Part shown: piece by piece, positions 7,087 through 15,837 of the stretch
Position numbering within the stretch: the first letter of the stretch is position 1
Layout: each line of letters begins with the position of its first letter
Origin: CAYGYG01 sp964354155
GTDB lineage: Bacteria; Hydrothermota; Tepidihabitantia; SM23-42; CAYGYG01
DNA length: 64,000 nucleotides
NCBI GenBank assembly: GCA_964354155.1
Contig: CAYGYG010000003.1
Coordinates: 62,001 to 126,000 of the forward strand
Direction of reading: 5' to 3'
Notes under the pieces: generated by a model
What the model was told of the DNA's origin: nothing
The model's input: the letters and a program-made list of their open reading frames with translations, nothing else
Database searches by the model: none
Made by a program: the position numbers and the translations under genes

Positions 7087-8472
7087 TTAATAGGCGCCTT
7101 TTTTCGAAAGGAGGGCTTTGGGGGTTTTTAGGAGTATTCTAAGGTCCTCAAGAAACGACCAGTTATGAATGTAGTCGACGTCCATCTGGACACGCTGGTC
7201 ATAGGTCACGTCGCTCCTGCCTGATATCTGCCACTTGCCGGTGGCTCCGGGCAGGACGTGGAAAACAATCATTGAGTTCTTGCGGTAGTAGTCAATCTCT
7301 TCGGTTACTATCGGCCGGTAGCCGACGAGTGTCATCTCGCCCCGCAGGACGTTTATCAACTGGGGCAGTTCATCAAGACTGTAAGCCCGCAGGAATTTGC
7401 CGATTTTTGTTATGCGCGGATCGTCCTTCAACTTGAACTTCTCCTGAAACTCCTTACGCAGTTCATCGTTGCTTTCAAGCAGGTCGTGGAGCCGCTGGTC
7501 GGCGTCGCGGTACATCGTCCGGAACTTGTAGGCCCAGAAGTACTTCATACCCTTGCCCACCCGGCGATGTCTGTAGAAAACTGGTCCGGCACTGTCGATT
7601 CTGATGAGAACCGCCAGAACCAGGAAGATGGGGCCAAGAATGACGAAGGATAGTGACACGAGGAGAAAATCGATCATACGTTTCAATCGCCGATTGACGC
7701 CGACCAGAGGATGGGTGACGATGGGTTGAATGTGGTTGTTGAAGACGAATGCAAGCCGGTTGATTGATCGGAGCAGGGCGAACCGGACAAAGAACTCCTC
7801 GGCGAGGGTGCGGGTCAGACCGTCGAGATTCTTCGTTTGAATCAGAATCACGTCGTAACCCTTGACAAAGTGGTTGGCCGAACTGTTGTTGCAGAGCCAC
7901 TCGATCAGATTGTCCTGCTCGACCACGGCTTCGACCCGGAGGCCCCAGAAGTCAAGCCGCCGGCGGTAGGCCGGGAGGAACTGATGATTAACAAAGACGG
8001 CCCGGAACGGGTAGATACGGCGAATGACCAGCGAAAGATAGGGAGAGAGGAGGTTAAGATAAACCCAGAAAGCAATCCAGAAAGAAACCCCCGGCATACG
8101 TATCGGCATCAGCATGCCTGAGAAGTAAATGCTGATCAGCACCCAGAAAAAGACAAATTGAGTTTCCAGGGTGATTCCGTACGTCGGATTGAAGAAATTT
8201 TCGTAGGCACCAAAGAGGTAGGTGAAGAACGTTGTGAAGAATATTAATCCCAGCAGACTGCTGAGCTGAATCCCTCCGGGCACGATCAATCCCAGCAGGA
8301 GAACGATAACAACTAAGCTGGTGAGGAAATCATAACCGAAGTAGGCCAGAAACCGCTTGGTCTCTTCGTGGAAATGAACCTCACCATTGCGATCCGGGAA
8401 CGGAAATCCGTTAAACCCGTTCTGCGGACCGGCGTGGTTTACGGTACTGCTTGCTGCTTGTTCAGTAGGCAT
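7087..8472 (-). CDS. Polyprenyl-phosphate sugar-1-phosphate transferase (WbaP-like)
   Basis: 461-aa membrane enzyme that would start polysaccharide synthesis by moving a sugar phosphate from a UDP-sugar to undecaprenyl phosphate. The N-terminal half carries several hydrophobic segments (about residues 38-150). A CoA-binding-like domain follows. The C-terminal catalytic domain starts at KRMIDFLLVSLSFVILGPIF (~265) and shows YKFRTMYRDAD, LRAYSLDELPQLINVLRGEM and VGYRP, which include the conserved DE..P...N..G motif of the bacterial sugar transferase family. It is the first gene on the minus strand of the locus, with a promoter ~110 nt upstream. Which sugar is transferred cannot be told. Confidence 0.92.
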   Translation of the reverse strand: MPTEQAASSTVNHAGPQNGFNGFPFPDRNGEVHFHEETKRFLAYFGYDFLTSLVVIVLLLGLIVPGGIQLSSLLGLIFFTTFFTYLFGAYENFFNPTYGITLETQFVFFWVLISIYFSGMLMPIRMPGVSFWIAFWVYLNLLSPYLSLVIRRIYPFRAVFVNHQFLPAYRRRLDFWGLRVEAVVEQDNLIEWLCNNSSANHFVKGYDVILIQTKNLDGLTRTLAEEFFVRFALLRSINRLAFVFNNHIQPIVTHPLVGVNRRLKRMIDFLLVSLSFVILGPIFLVLAVLIRIDSAGPVFYRHRRVGKGMKYFWAYKFRTMYRDADQRLHDLLESNDELRKEFQEKFKLKDDPRITKIGKFLRAYSLDELPQLINVLRGEMTLVGYRPIVTEEIDYYRKNSMIVFHVLPGATGKWQISGRSDVTYDQRVQMDVDYIHNWSFLEDLRILLKTPKALLSKKGAY

Positions 8473-8588
8473 TTACTACAGTTAGCCTACGCGATAAAAC
8501 CTCCTTCAGTACACCGGCAAATAGAACCTAATCAGAGTTGGATAGGTTATTCGCAGGGATAGCTATTGAATACTCAATGCTACTGCAA

Positions 8589-8616
8589 ATTATACTCGTC
8601 CCATGTTTTTTGTCAA
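8589..8616 (-). promoter_or_regulatory. Promoter of the WbaP-like gene
   Basis: On the minus strand TTGACA (8611-8616), 16-nt spacer, TATAAT (8589-8594): consensus boxes. The start codon is ~110 nt downstream. The leader contains AAGGAGG about 27 nt before the ATG, too far for that start and unexplained. Confidence 0.8.
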
Positions 8617-8659
8617 GTATTGATTGTTGCTGTCTTTGTTGCCTTAGTCGGTAAAAGCG

Positions 8660-8687
8660 TTGACAGAGAGGCAAGTTTGGGTATACT
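8660..8687 (+). promoter_or_regulatory. Promoter of the glycan operon 8740-13249
   Basis: TTGACA at 8660-8665, 16-nt spacer, TATACT at 8682-8687, reading away from the WbaP promoter. The first gene starts ~50 nt downstream. Confidence 0.75.
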
Positions 8688-8739
8688 TCTCAATTATGGT
8701 CAGGCGTTGCACTCTCAGTTCTAGCCGCAAAGCAAGCAG

Positions 8740-9546
8740 ATGCGTCATTGCGTTGACATATCCATTGTCGTCATAACCTGTAACAGGAAGAAACTGTTGC
8801 AGCGATGCCTCGGTTCGATCTACCAGCGCAACTCGACACGATTGAGCAAGCAGGTGATTGTTGTGGATAACGGATCAACGGATGGTACACGGCAGTTTAT
8901 TAGAGCTCAGTATCCTGCAACACAACTGCTAAGTAACAACAGAAACCGAGGTGTCGGTCCAGCGCGGAACCAGGGCATTCAGCAGGCCAACGGTCGGTAC
9001 ATATTGCTTTTCGATGATGATGCCGAGGTCAGAGGTGATGGGCTTGAGAAGCTACTTGACTTCATGGAAACTAGGCCAGAGGTCGGCATCTGCGGGGGTA
9101 AGCTTGTCTCACCGGACGGCGAACTTCAGTACTCGTGCCGGGGGGATACGACCCCATGGACCATTCTGTATCGGCGGTCGCTTATTGGAAAACTGTTTCC
9201 AAATTCGAAAGTATTGACTGAGCATCTCATGCTTGACTATGACCATCGAGAGGCGAGGGAGGTCGACTGGGTCCAGGGGGCGTGCCTGATGATAAGGCGT
9301 GAGATTATTGATCTTCTGGGCCCGCTGAAGCATTACTTCCATGGGCCTGAAGATCAGGAGATATGTTTTCGGGCCAAGTCTCATGGATGGAAGGTGTACT
9401 ATTATCCTAAAGCAGAGTTTGTTCATCAGTACTCACGACTGAGCGCGAAAGGCATTAATAGGTTTACCGTGATTCAACTTAAGGAGATGATAGATTTTCT
9501 TATTCTGAAGCGCCGCAGCCGTCGCCGGATGGGAGACTGGAGATGA
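8740..9546 (+). CDS. Glycosyltransferase family 2
   Basis: 268-aa GT-A fold glycosyltransferase. DISIVVITCNRKKLLQRCLGS starts the nucleotide-sugar domain, VVDNGSTDGT binds the nucleotide, FDDDAEV is the metal-binding DxD region, and WVQGACLMIRREII with GPEDQEICFRAKSHGW is the acceptor-side ED..D signature of rhamnosyltransferase-like members. It is cytoplasmic and membrane-associated, adding one sugar to the lipid-linked repeat unit. It is first in a tightly packed operon: galE overlaps its stop by 4 nt. The donor sugar is unknown. Confidence 0.88.
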   Translation: MRHCVDISIVVITCNRKKLLQRCLGSIYQRNSTRLSKQVIVVDNGSTDGTRQFIRAQYPATQLLSNNRNRGVGPARNQGIQQANGRYILLFDDDAEVRGDGLEKLLDFMETRPEVGICGGKLVSPDGELQYSCRGDTTPWTILYRRSLIGKLFPNSKVLTEHLMLDYDHREAREVDWVQGACLMIRREIIDLLGPLKHYFHGPEDQEICFRAKSHGWKVYYYPKAEFVHQYSRLSAKGINRFTVIQLKEMIDFLILKRRSRRRMGDWR

Positions 9547-10523
9547 GAATCCTTGTTACCGGCGGTGCTGGCTACATCGGCAGCATTATAACCGAGGAAC
9601 TGCTGAAGCGGAATCATACGGTTGTCGTCATGGATAACTTGCAGCAAGGCCATCGGCAGGCGGTTGCGCAAGACGCGGTTTTCATCGAGCATGATATCAG
9701 GGAGAGTGCTTGCCTGCTCGAAACTCTCAAGAAACACCGCGTCGAAGCGGTCATTCACATGGCGGCCGAGACTGTGATTGAATATTCGATGACCGACCCC
9801 AAGAGGTACTTCGGAAATAATCTGGTCAATAGTGTTGGTTTGCTTGACGCAATGGTCGAAGCGCAGGTGAAGAAGATGGTTTTCTCGTCGACCGCAGCGG
9901 TATACGGCGAACCCATAGAAGTACCGATCAAAGAAACACACTCTTTGAATCCCATCAATTCCTATGGTGAATCGAAGTTAATGTTCGAGCGAATTCTCGG
10001 CTGGTATCGCCGGGCATACGGTCTAAACTACGTAGCCTTGAGGTACTTCAACGCCGCCGGCGCATCGGCGAGCTACGGCGAGGATCATCGGCCTGAGACG
10101 CACCTGATACCCAACGTGTTCAAGGTCGCTCTTGGATTGGCTAAGGCGGTGCCACTGTTTGGTGTCGACTATGGCACCAGGGACGGGTCCTGCGTTCGTG
10201 ACTATATTCACGTAATTGATCTCGCGCAAGCGCACGTTCTGGCTCTGGAGAATATCGAGCGCGTTGGAGCCCGGTCATACAACATGGGTAACGGAACCGG
10301 GTTCTCGGTCAAAGAGATCATCAAGGCGGCTGAGCAGATAACCGGTAAGAGAATAAAGATCGACCAGAAGCCGCGGCGGCCGGGCGATCCTGCAACCTTG
10401 GTGGCGGATTCATCGCTGATCCGCAAGGAACTCGGCTGGACTCCAGCGTTGGCGGACCTGAACAAGATCATCGGCAGTGCGTGGGACTGGCATCGAAAGC
10501 ATCCGGCCGGGTACGGAGGATAG
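9543..10523 (+). CDS. galE: UDP-glucose 4-epimerase
   Basis: 326-aa short-chain dehydrogenase-type epimerase that interconverts UDP-glucose and UDP-galactose (or the GlcNAc pair). The NAD-binding glycine motif TGGAGYIGS is at the N terminus. The catalytic Ser/Thr is in FSSTAAVYGEP and Tyr-Lys in NSYGESK. The C-terminal RRPGDPATLVADSSLIRKELGW is typical for GalE. The start ATG overlaps the previous stop (ATGA), and the kinase gene starts directly after its TAG, so the genes are co-transcribed. Confidence 0.93.
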   Translation: MRILVTGGAGYIGSIITEELLKRNHTVVVMDNLQQGHRQAVAQDAVFIEHDIRESACLLETLKKHRVEAVIHMAAETVIEYSMTDPKRYFGNNLVNSVGLLDAMVEAQVKKMVFSSTAAVYGEPIEVPIKETHSLNPINSYGESKLMFERILGWYRRAYGLNYVALRYFNAAGASASYGEDHRPETHLIPNVFKVALGLAKAVPLFGVDYGTRDGSCVRDYIHVIDLAQAHVLALENIERVGARSYNMGNGTGFSVKEIIKAAEQITGKRIKIDQKPRRPGDPATLVADSSLIRKELGWTPALADLNKIIGSAWDWHRKHPAGYGG

Positions 10524-11501
10524 ATGGTTATCACGAAGACTCCACTGCGGATAAGCTTCGCCGGGGGCGGTACCGACTTTCCTGAGTTCTTCAAGAATCA
10601 TGGCGGGGTGGTCGTCAGCACAACAATCGACAAATACGTCTACGTTATTGTCAAAGATCGCTTTGACGACAAGATACGGGTCGGATATTCCAAGACCGAG
10701 ATGGTTGACTCGGTGGACGAGGTGGAACACCAGCTTGTGCGCGAAGCGATGAGAAAGACCTGCGTAAGAAAAGGTGTTGAAGTCTCGACGATGGCCGACA
10801 TCCCCTCAACCGGGAGCGGTTTGGGATCCTCGAGCAGCGTTACAGTCGGTCTGCTGAACGCTTTTTCTCAGTACTCCGGCAAGACACAATCGGCGGATTT
10901 TCTTGCCAGGAGTGCCTGTGAAATTGAAGTTGACACTCTCAAGAAACCGATCGGTTTTCAAGATCAATTTGCCGCCGCTTTTGGTAATCTTAACGTGACA
11001 TACTTCAATGCTGACGGTTCAGTGGTTGTTGAACCTATTGTCATCAGTGAGCGGGCACGAAGAAACCTTCAGCAGAGCCTAATGCTATTCTACACGGGTA
11101 CCGGGAGAGACGCCTCGGATATACTGAGCGAACAGAAACAGAATATTGCAAAGAACGCAGGTTTCTTGGGGAAAATCAAGAAACTTGCGTTTGACATGAA
11201 GGAGTGCATTGCCAAGGAAGACCTGGATGAGTTTGGCCGTTTGCTGCACGCCGGTTGGGAACAGAAGAAGTCACTGGCCAGAAAGATAACTAATCGCCGG
11301 ATTGACGAGATCTACGCCCGGGCGCTAGACGCGGGGGCTTTGGGCGGCAAGATAACCGGGGCCGGCGGCGGCGGTTTTCTGCTGCTCTATTGCCCATGGG
11401 CGCATCGTGAGCGCGTGAGGACGGCTTTCAAAGAACTACGAGAGCTGTCTTTCGAGTTCGAAAGGGATGGTAGCAAGGTGATATTCAACATCCAAAAATG
11501 A
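10524..11501 (+). CDS. hddA: GHMP kinase, heptose-7-phosphate kinase type (HddA-like)
   Basis: 325-aa GHMP-superfamily kinase. The ATP-binding motif PSTGSGLGSSSS is at residues 94-105. The N terminus ITKTPLRISFAGGGTDFPEFF and the C-terminal KITGAGGGGFLLLY are typical of D-glycero-alpha-D-manno-heptose 7-phosphate kinases, which make the 1,7-bisphosphate for GDP-heptose. The neighbouring GmhA-like isomerase (4-nt overlap) supports this. The remaining pathway steps (phosphatase, guanylyltransferase) are not in the window. Related L-fucose kinases look similar, so the substrate is inferred from context. Confidence 0.85.
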   Translation: MVITKTPLRISFAGGGTDFPEFFKNHGGVVVSTTIDKYVYVIVKDRFDDKIRVGYSKTEMVDSVDEVEHQLVREAMRKTCVRKGVEVSTMADIPSTGSGLGSSSSVTVGLLNAFSQYSGKTQSADFLARSACEIEVDTLKKPIGFQDQFAAAFGNLNVTYFNADGSVVVEPIVISERARRNLQQSLMLFYTGTGRDASDILSEQKQNIAKNAGFLGKIKKLAFDMKECIAKEDLDEFGRLLHAGWEQKKSLARKITNRRIDEIYARALDAGALGGKITGAGGGGFLLLYCPWAHRERVRTAFKELRELSFEFERDGSKVIFNIQK

Positions 11502-12079
11502 CATATCCAGAACGTTACCTGAAAGAAGTCGCGCGTCTACTGAAGAAGATCGACCTGAGAACGATCGAGAGAATCGCCGACATCTTGATCGACGCCTATC
11601 GAGAGGAGCGAACCATATTTACTATCGGCAATGGAGGGAGCGCCGCCACGGCTTCGCATTTCGCCAGCGATTTGGCTAAAGGGACGATTGTCAAGAACAT
11701 GAGAAAGAGATTTCGCGCGGTTGCCTTGTCGGACAACGTACCCCAGATAACGGCTTGGGCCAATGACAAAGGCTACGCATACGTATTCGTTGAGCAATTG
11801 AAGAATCTACTTAGAAGGAAGGACGTACTCATTGCGATAAGCGGCAGCGGGAACTCTCGGAATATTGTCAGAGCGGCGGAGTATGCAAAGAGGAAAGGTG
11901 CTGTTACGATAGGCATTACTGGCTTTGAGGGCGGGCAACTGGGCGAAATCGTTGACCACGCCGTGATCGTCCCATCCAGTAATATGCGGCAGATTGAAGA
12001 CTGCCATCTAGCCGTTGAGCACTTAATAACGACTTATCTAAGCGAACTGATAGTGAGGCATCGTCGTACTAATACTTGA
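11498..12079 (+). CDS. gmhA: SIS-domain phosphoheptose isomerase (GmhA-like)
   Basis: 193-aa SIS-domain protein. In the family it converts sedoheptulose 7-phosphate to heptose 7-phosphate. IGNGGSAATASHFASDL is the sugar-phosphate loop of GmhA, ISGSGNSRNIVRAAEYAK is the second SIS loop, and the C-terminal QIEDCHLAVEHLI carries the conserved E/H region. It starts in the stop codon of the hddA-like gene. Together these genes suggest that the surface polymer contains a heptose or 6-deoxyheptose. Confidence 0.88.
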   Translation: MTYPERYLKEVARLLKKIDLRTIERIADILIDAYREERTIFTIGNGGSAATASHFASDLAKGTIVKNMRKRFRAVALSDNVPQITAWANDKGYAYVFVEQLKNLLRRKDVLIAISGSGNSRNIVRAAEYAKRKGAVTIGITGFEGGQLGEIVDHAVIVPSSNMRQIEDCHLAVEHLITTYLSELIVRHRRTNT

Positions 12080-12106
12080 GAATCATTGGCGATCTCGCGA
12101 GGCGTA

Positions 12107-13249
12107 ATGAAAAGAATGCGTGTTGGCGTTGATGCCCGGATGATTCTCAACAAAAAAATCGGTACGGGAGTGTACGCATACGGTTTATGGGAGACGATTA
12201 GACAGCTGGCGCCGGCTGATGTTGAAGTAGTCCTTTTCGATGACGGATATAGTAAGAGCATAGGCTACCGTTCCTTCGTTGCTATTCAAAACCGAGGGCT
12301 GCGGAAGGTTGCGTACACTCTTTGGCTCAATTCGTATTTTCCGATGTTGCTTAAGAAAGAGAAGATTGATATCGTTCATGCCCCCAATATCATCCCCCCA
12401 TTCACCAAGGTATGCAAGACTGTTATCACGGTTCACGACCTGGGGCCTTTCGTCTGCCCGCAGTTCTATGATCCGCGATATTGGCGACACATGCGCAGGC
12501 TATACCCGATTGCATGCTCTGTGGCTGACGCCGTCATCGTTCCTTCGCACTATGTACGTAGGGAGCTCCACGAGATCTTGGGTGTGGCCGAGAACAAGAT
12601 ATTCGTCACGTATGAGGCGCAAAGGGAATACTTTCGTCCCATTCTGTGCCGTAGGATGTTGGCGCAAGCGCGCCGCAAATATGGGTTACCCACGCGATTC
12701 TTTCTTGCCGTCGGGCAGGTGACGGCACGTAAAAACCTGAGTATGCTGGTGAAGGCATTCGCTCGCGTCTGTTCCTTGCTCGAGACGAGCAATCTGTACC
12801 TGGTAGTCGTGGGCAGAGATGACGACGGCGAACAGGCGCGGCTCTCCGCACTGGCCACAAGGCTCAAGGTCGTGAGCCAAGTGATCTTCACGGGATATGT
12901 CGAAGATCGGGTACTACCATACTACTACAACCTGGCGACTATCTTTGTTTATCCTTCACTCTACGAGGGATTCGGGATTCCGCCCCTTGAGGCGATGGCA
13001 TGTGGTACCCCAGTGGTAGTGTCTGATCATGGTTCTTTGCCAGAAATCGTTGGGGACAGTGGAATCGTTGTCAAAGGCGATTCGGAGGATGACCTGGCCG
13101 ATGCGCTGGTGCGTATATCGAGCCAACAAACGCTCGGAAGTGAATTGAGAAAACGTGGGTTAAATAGGGCCGGGAGGTTCAGCATGACAAGATTCGCTCA
13201 GCAGACCTTGGCGGTATACCGAAGCCTGGCAAGCGAATTTCCCAGATGA
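12107..13249 (+). CDS. Glycosyltransferase family 4
   Basis: About 380-aa GT-B fold retaining glycosyltransferase. The N-terminal domain starts MRVGVDARMILNKKIGTGVYAYGL. The C-terminal domain has FFLAVGQVTARKNLSMLVKAF and the donor-binding E-x7-E motif in YEGFGIPPLEAMACGTPVV. The start is uncertain: ATG 12107 follows a weak GAGG, ATG 12116 and TTG 12086 are alternatives. It is last of the plus-strand operon, 144 nt from the convergent GH99 gene. Substrate unknown. Confidence 0.87.
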   Translation: MKRMRVGVDARMILNKKIGTGVYAYGLWETIRQLAPADVEVVLFDDGYSKSIGYRSFVAIQNRGLRKVAYTLWLNSYFPMLLKKEKIDIVHAPNIIPPFTKVCKTVITVHDLGPFVCPQFYDPRYWRHMRRLYPIACSVADAVIVPSHYVRRELHEILGVAENKIFVTYEAQREYFRPILCRRMLAQARRKYGLPTRFFLAVGQVTARKNLSMLVKAFARVCSLLETSNLYLVVVGRDDDGEQARLSALATRLKVVSQVIFTGYVEDRVLPYYYNLATIFVYPSLYEGFGIPPLEAMACGTPVVVSDHGSLPEIVGDSGIVVKGDSEDDLADALVRISSQQTLGSELRKRGLNRAGRFSMTRFAQQTLAVYRSLASEFPR

Positions 13250-13393
13250 TGCCTGCCTGCGTGCTGATTTCTTTCGCGCGGCGTCGATCGGCAATAGGCG
13301 TGGAATCGACACAGTGCAACTCTGTCGATGGTTCGTCTTAGGATGATTGTGGCTCACGGGAATGAGGCATAATGCCTTGCGGGCGTTGGTATT

Positions 13394-14689
13394 TCATTTT
13401 GCCCTGAACGCATCGGAGAATACGCGATTGATTCGGAGGTACTTATCGCCGGACTCTACGCTTGGTTCAATCTCGGTACCTTCATACCATTCGTTAAAGC
13501 TGGTTATGGCAATCCAGTCGGGATGCGACTTCAGGGCGACATGCCATATGTCTCTGAAGTAGGAACCGTTTCTTTTCTTTACGCGAAAACCCGGGGAGTA
13601 ATTTAGCCTGTTGTCGAAACCCGGATACACGGTTGCAACAAACAGTTTGTTTTTGAACTTTGCCGTCCAGTAGGCATTGTCGTATGTCAACTGCAGTTCC
13701 CTAAGGTGCAAGGCAAAAGGGCCGTAGATATGAAAACCATCAAAGAAACGGGAATCTTCAAGGAATCCATGAGTGATGTAGAAAAAATCTGGATTGGTGA
13801 CATAAAGAGACTCAGTACGTATTTTCGAGCAAAGGCGTTCGTAAAGAAAGATCGCCGCTCTTCCGTCTTCTCTCAAGTAATTAGGACGATTTGCATAGTT
13901 TTCTTGAAGGTATCGTAGCTGTTCGCGAGCTTCAGGTAATGAGTTCGCATCTTCGAAGTATATGGCATACTTGAGCCCTGCCGCATCACATTGTTTCGCA
14001 AGAGACTGCATCACAGTGTCGCTCCTGGTGCATTGTCCCCACCAGGAGACAATCAAGGCGTCCAGTCCGGCCTGCTTGGCGAAGGCGATGTGTTCGGAAA
14101 CCACCGCTTCATCAACGGATTGGTAGTATCCTAACAGAGGTTTGCTCGGGGTACGTGCCGTCGATTCGCGATCGTTCCAGTGCCAGTTACCTCCATACCA
14201 TGGGTAGTAGAATGCCACGACCGTTGGACGTCGTCTTCGCTTCACCGTATCAGCGGCAAGTCCCCGAATGGCCGATTTCTTAAGGCGAGCGAGACCAAGG
14301 GAAAATGACTGCCTATTGTAGGGATCATCGCGTAGGTTTGCACAATTCAGATAGACGCCCACTGTCTCCTCTAGGGAATTGAGAACAGTCAATTTCGCAT
14401 ACCCGATGTCCCCCTTTGTAATGTGGATGTCGATCTTCCTTCGAGGAACGTTCAAGAACATATGATATACGCTAACGACAGTGCTGCTGTCGAAGCTACG
14501 CTTCTCTTGGTGAAGGAATCCATTGCGAACCAAACTGGACGCTCCGCGGAGATTATTCCGGTCAAGGGGAACAACACCGACGTGTTCAAGGTCAACCTTG
14601 GCCCAGTCGGAGGTAGTCTCCATTAACATTGTAAGTTCGTAATAGTTCTTCGCAGAGAAAAACAAAAGAAAAGTGACAATTATGGCCAT
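13394..14689 (-). CDS. Membrane-anchored glycoside hydrolase family 99 protein
   Basis: 431-aa protein with an N-terminal membrane/signal anchor (MAIIVTFLLFFSA), a ~120-residue linker domain and a GH99-like barrel. The barrel shows VVAFYYPWYGGNWHW, GLDALIVSWWG, and near the C terminus FNEWYEGTEIEPS. The two Glu three residues apart (E400 and E403) match the E333/E336 catalytic pair of Bacteroides GH99 endo-alpha-1,2-mannosidases. The ATG at 14689 is chosen because it comes 1 nt after the upstream stop and removes an 83-nt overlap. It could trim or release a mannose-containing glycan outside the cytoplasm. Confidence 0.82.
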   Translation of the reverse strand: MAIIVTFLLFFSAKNYYELTMLMETTSDWAKVDLEHVGVVPLDRNNLRGASSLVRNGFLHQEKRSFDSSTVVSVYHMFLNVPRRKIDIHITKGDIGYAKLTVLNSLEETVGVYLNCANLRDDPYNRQSFSLGLARLKKSAIRGLAADTVKRRRRPTVVAFYYPWYGGNWHWNDRESTARTPSKPLLGYYQSVDEAVVSEHIAFAKQAGLDALIVSWWGQCTRSDTVMQSLAKQCDAAGLKYAIYFEDANSLPEAREQLRYLQENYANRPNYLREDGRAAIFLYERLCSKIRTESLYVTNPDFFYITHGFLEDSRFFDGFHIYGPFALHLRELQLTYDNAYWTAKFKNKLFVATVYPGFDNRLNYSPGFRVKKRNGSYFRDIWHVALKSHPDWIAITSFNEWYEGTEIEPSVESGDKYLRINRVFSDAFRAK

Positions 14690-14690
14690 T

Positions 14691-15836
14691 TCAATGATGC
14701 GTAGCAAAACTCTGGACAATACTGAAAAAAATATCGATTCTAGACTGCCACGAGTTTGCACCGGCGTAGGCAATCCTCGAATCGCGCTGGCGCTGATCCT
14801 GTTCCCTTAGAGAATAGCGGATCGCTTCGACGAATTCAGCTGGAGTTGACGCAAGTGTCGCGAGCGGTGCTTTTCTCTTCATTTCGGGTAGTGGAACAGA
14901 CACGACCGGCAGGCCGCAACCGAAGTACTCATATGCCTTTATGGGATCGACGGTCAGTGTTAATTCATTCATTCTGAAAGGAATCAGCCCGACATTGAAC
15001 CAACGCAAGTAAGTAGGCAGAATGGCGTAGGGTTTTGCGCCAAGCAGATGAACATTAGGCAGGCGTTCCATTTGACTTACGTCCGTCTTTACCGTTCCGA
15101 TCAGGACAAAAATGATCTCGGGGCACGCTAAGGCAGTGTTCGCTAGCAGGTCGACGTCGAACCAATGGTCAATTACGCCATGGTATCCGGCGATGGGCCT
15201 ACGGGCGTTGACAAACCGCACTATGTCTTGAGGTATTGCGTGGCCTTCTGTGGAAGGGCGGAAGTGATTTGCGTCAACACCGTTGGGGATCAAGTAAATA
15301 GCCTTTGTTCCACGGCGCTTGCGATCATACAGAAGCGGACTTGACACAATCACAAAGTCGGCCATCGCCATCAGCTGAGCTTCTTGTTTGGCTGTTGCTT
15401 CTCGCCTTCTTTTGTTGTCTGCAAAGAACTCAGGATTGTTGTCAAAGCAGTCATAGCAAAGTAGTCTATAGGGGATTTTGCGAACAAGTGGGAGGTCTTT
15501 TGGATTCGTCGCAATGAGGAGATCGAACTTTACGTCATTACTCTTGATGTAGTAGTCAAAGGGGATTCCGATAGAGAGATCTGCAATAAGGCTGTGGAGG
15601 GCAGACCGGTGAGGAAGCCAATTGCGAGCCGGAATGGATTTTAGATTCTTGGATATGTTACGCGCAAACCAATGGGGATACTGTCCTTGAAGGGTGGCTA
15701 GGTCGTATAACCGCCTAAGATATGACAGGAAAGTCCCCAAGTAAGTAACCCTAGCATATTTCGCGAGCCCCTGGGCCAGATGTTGAGTTCGCTGAAAGAG
15801 GAAATCCCAGTCATGACCGAGCATGAGAATCTCCAA
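14691..15836 (-). CDS. Glycosyltransferase, GT-B fold (GT4-like)
   Basis: 381 aa. The N terminus MEILMLGHDWDFLFQRTQHLAQGLAKYARVTYL is typical of GT-B enzymes that act on surface glycans (RPQ/FQRxxHLA). The middle shows FVIVSSPLLYDRKR and IYLIPNGVDANHFRP, the canonical inter-domain stretch. In place of the usual E-x7-E motif it has KAYEYFGCGLPVVSVPL, as in the variant found in many capsule loci. The start follows the GT2 stop by 1 nt, so the genes form an operon with the GH99 gene. Donor and acceptor unknown. Confidence 0.82.
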   Translation of the reverse strand: MEILMLGHDWDFLFQRTQHLAQGLAKYARVTYLGTFLSYLRRLYDLATLQGQYPHWFARNISKNLKSIPARNWLPHRSALHSLIADLSIGIPFDYYIKSNDVKFDLLIATNPKDLPLVRKIPYRLLCYDCFDNNPEFFADNKRRREATAKQEAQLMAMADFVIVSSPLLYDRKRRGTKAIYLIPNGVDANHFRPSTEGHAIPQDIVRFVNARRPIAGYHGVIDHWFDVDLLANTALACPEIIFVLIGTVKTDVSQMERLPNVHLLGAKPYAILPTYLRWFNVGLIPFRMNELTLTVDPIKAYEYFGCGLPVVSVPLPEMKRKAPLATLASTPAEFVEAIRYSLREQDQRQRDSRIAYAGANSWQSRIDIFFSIVQSFATHH

Positions 15837-15837
15837 A

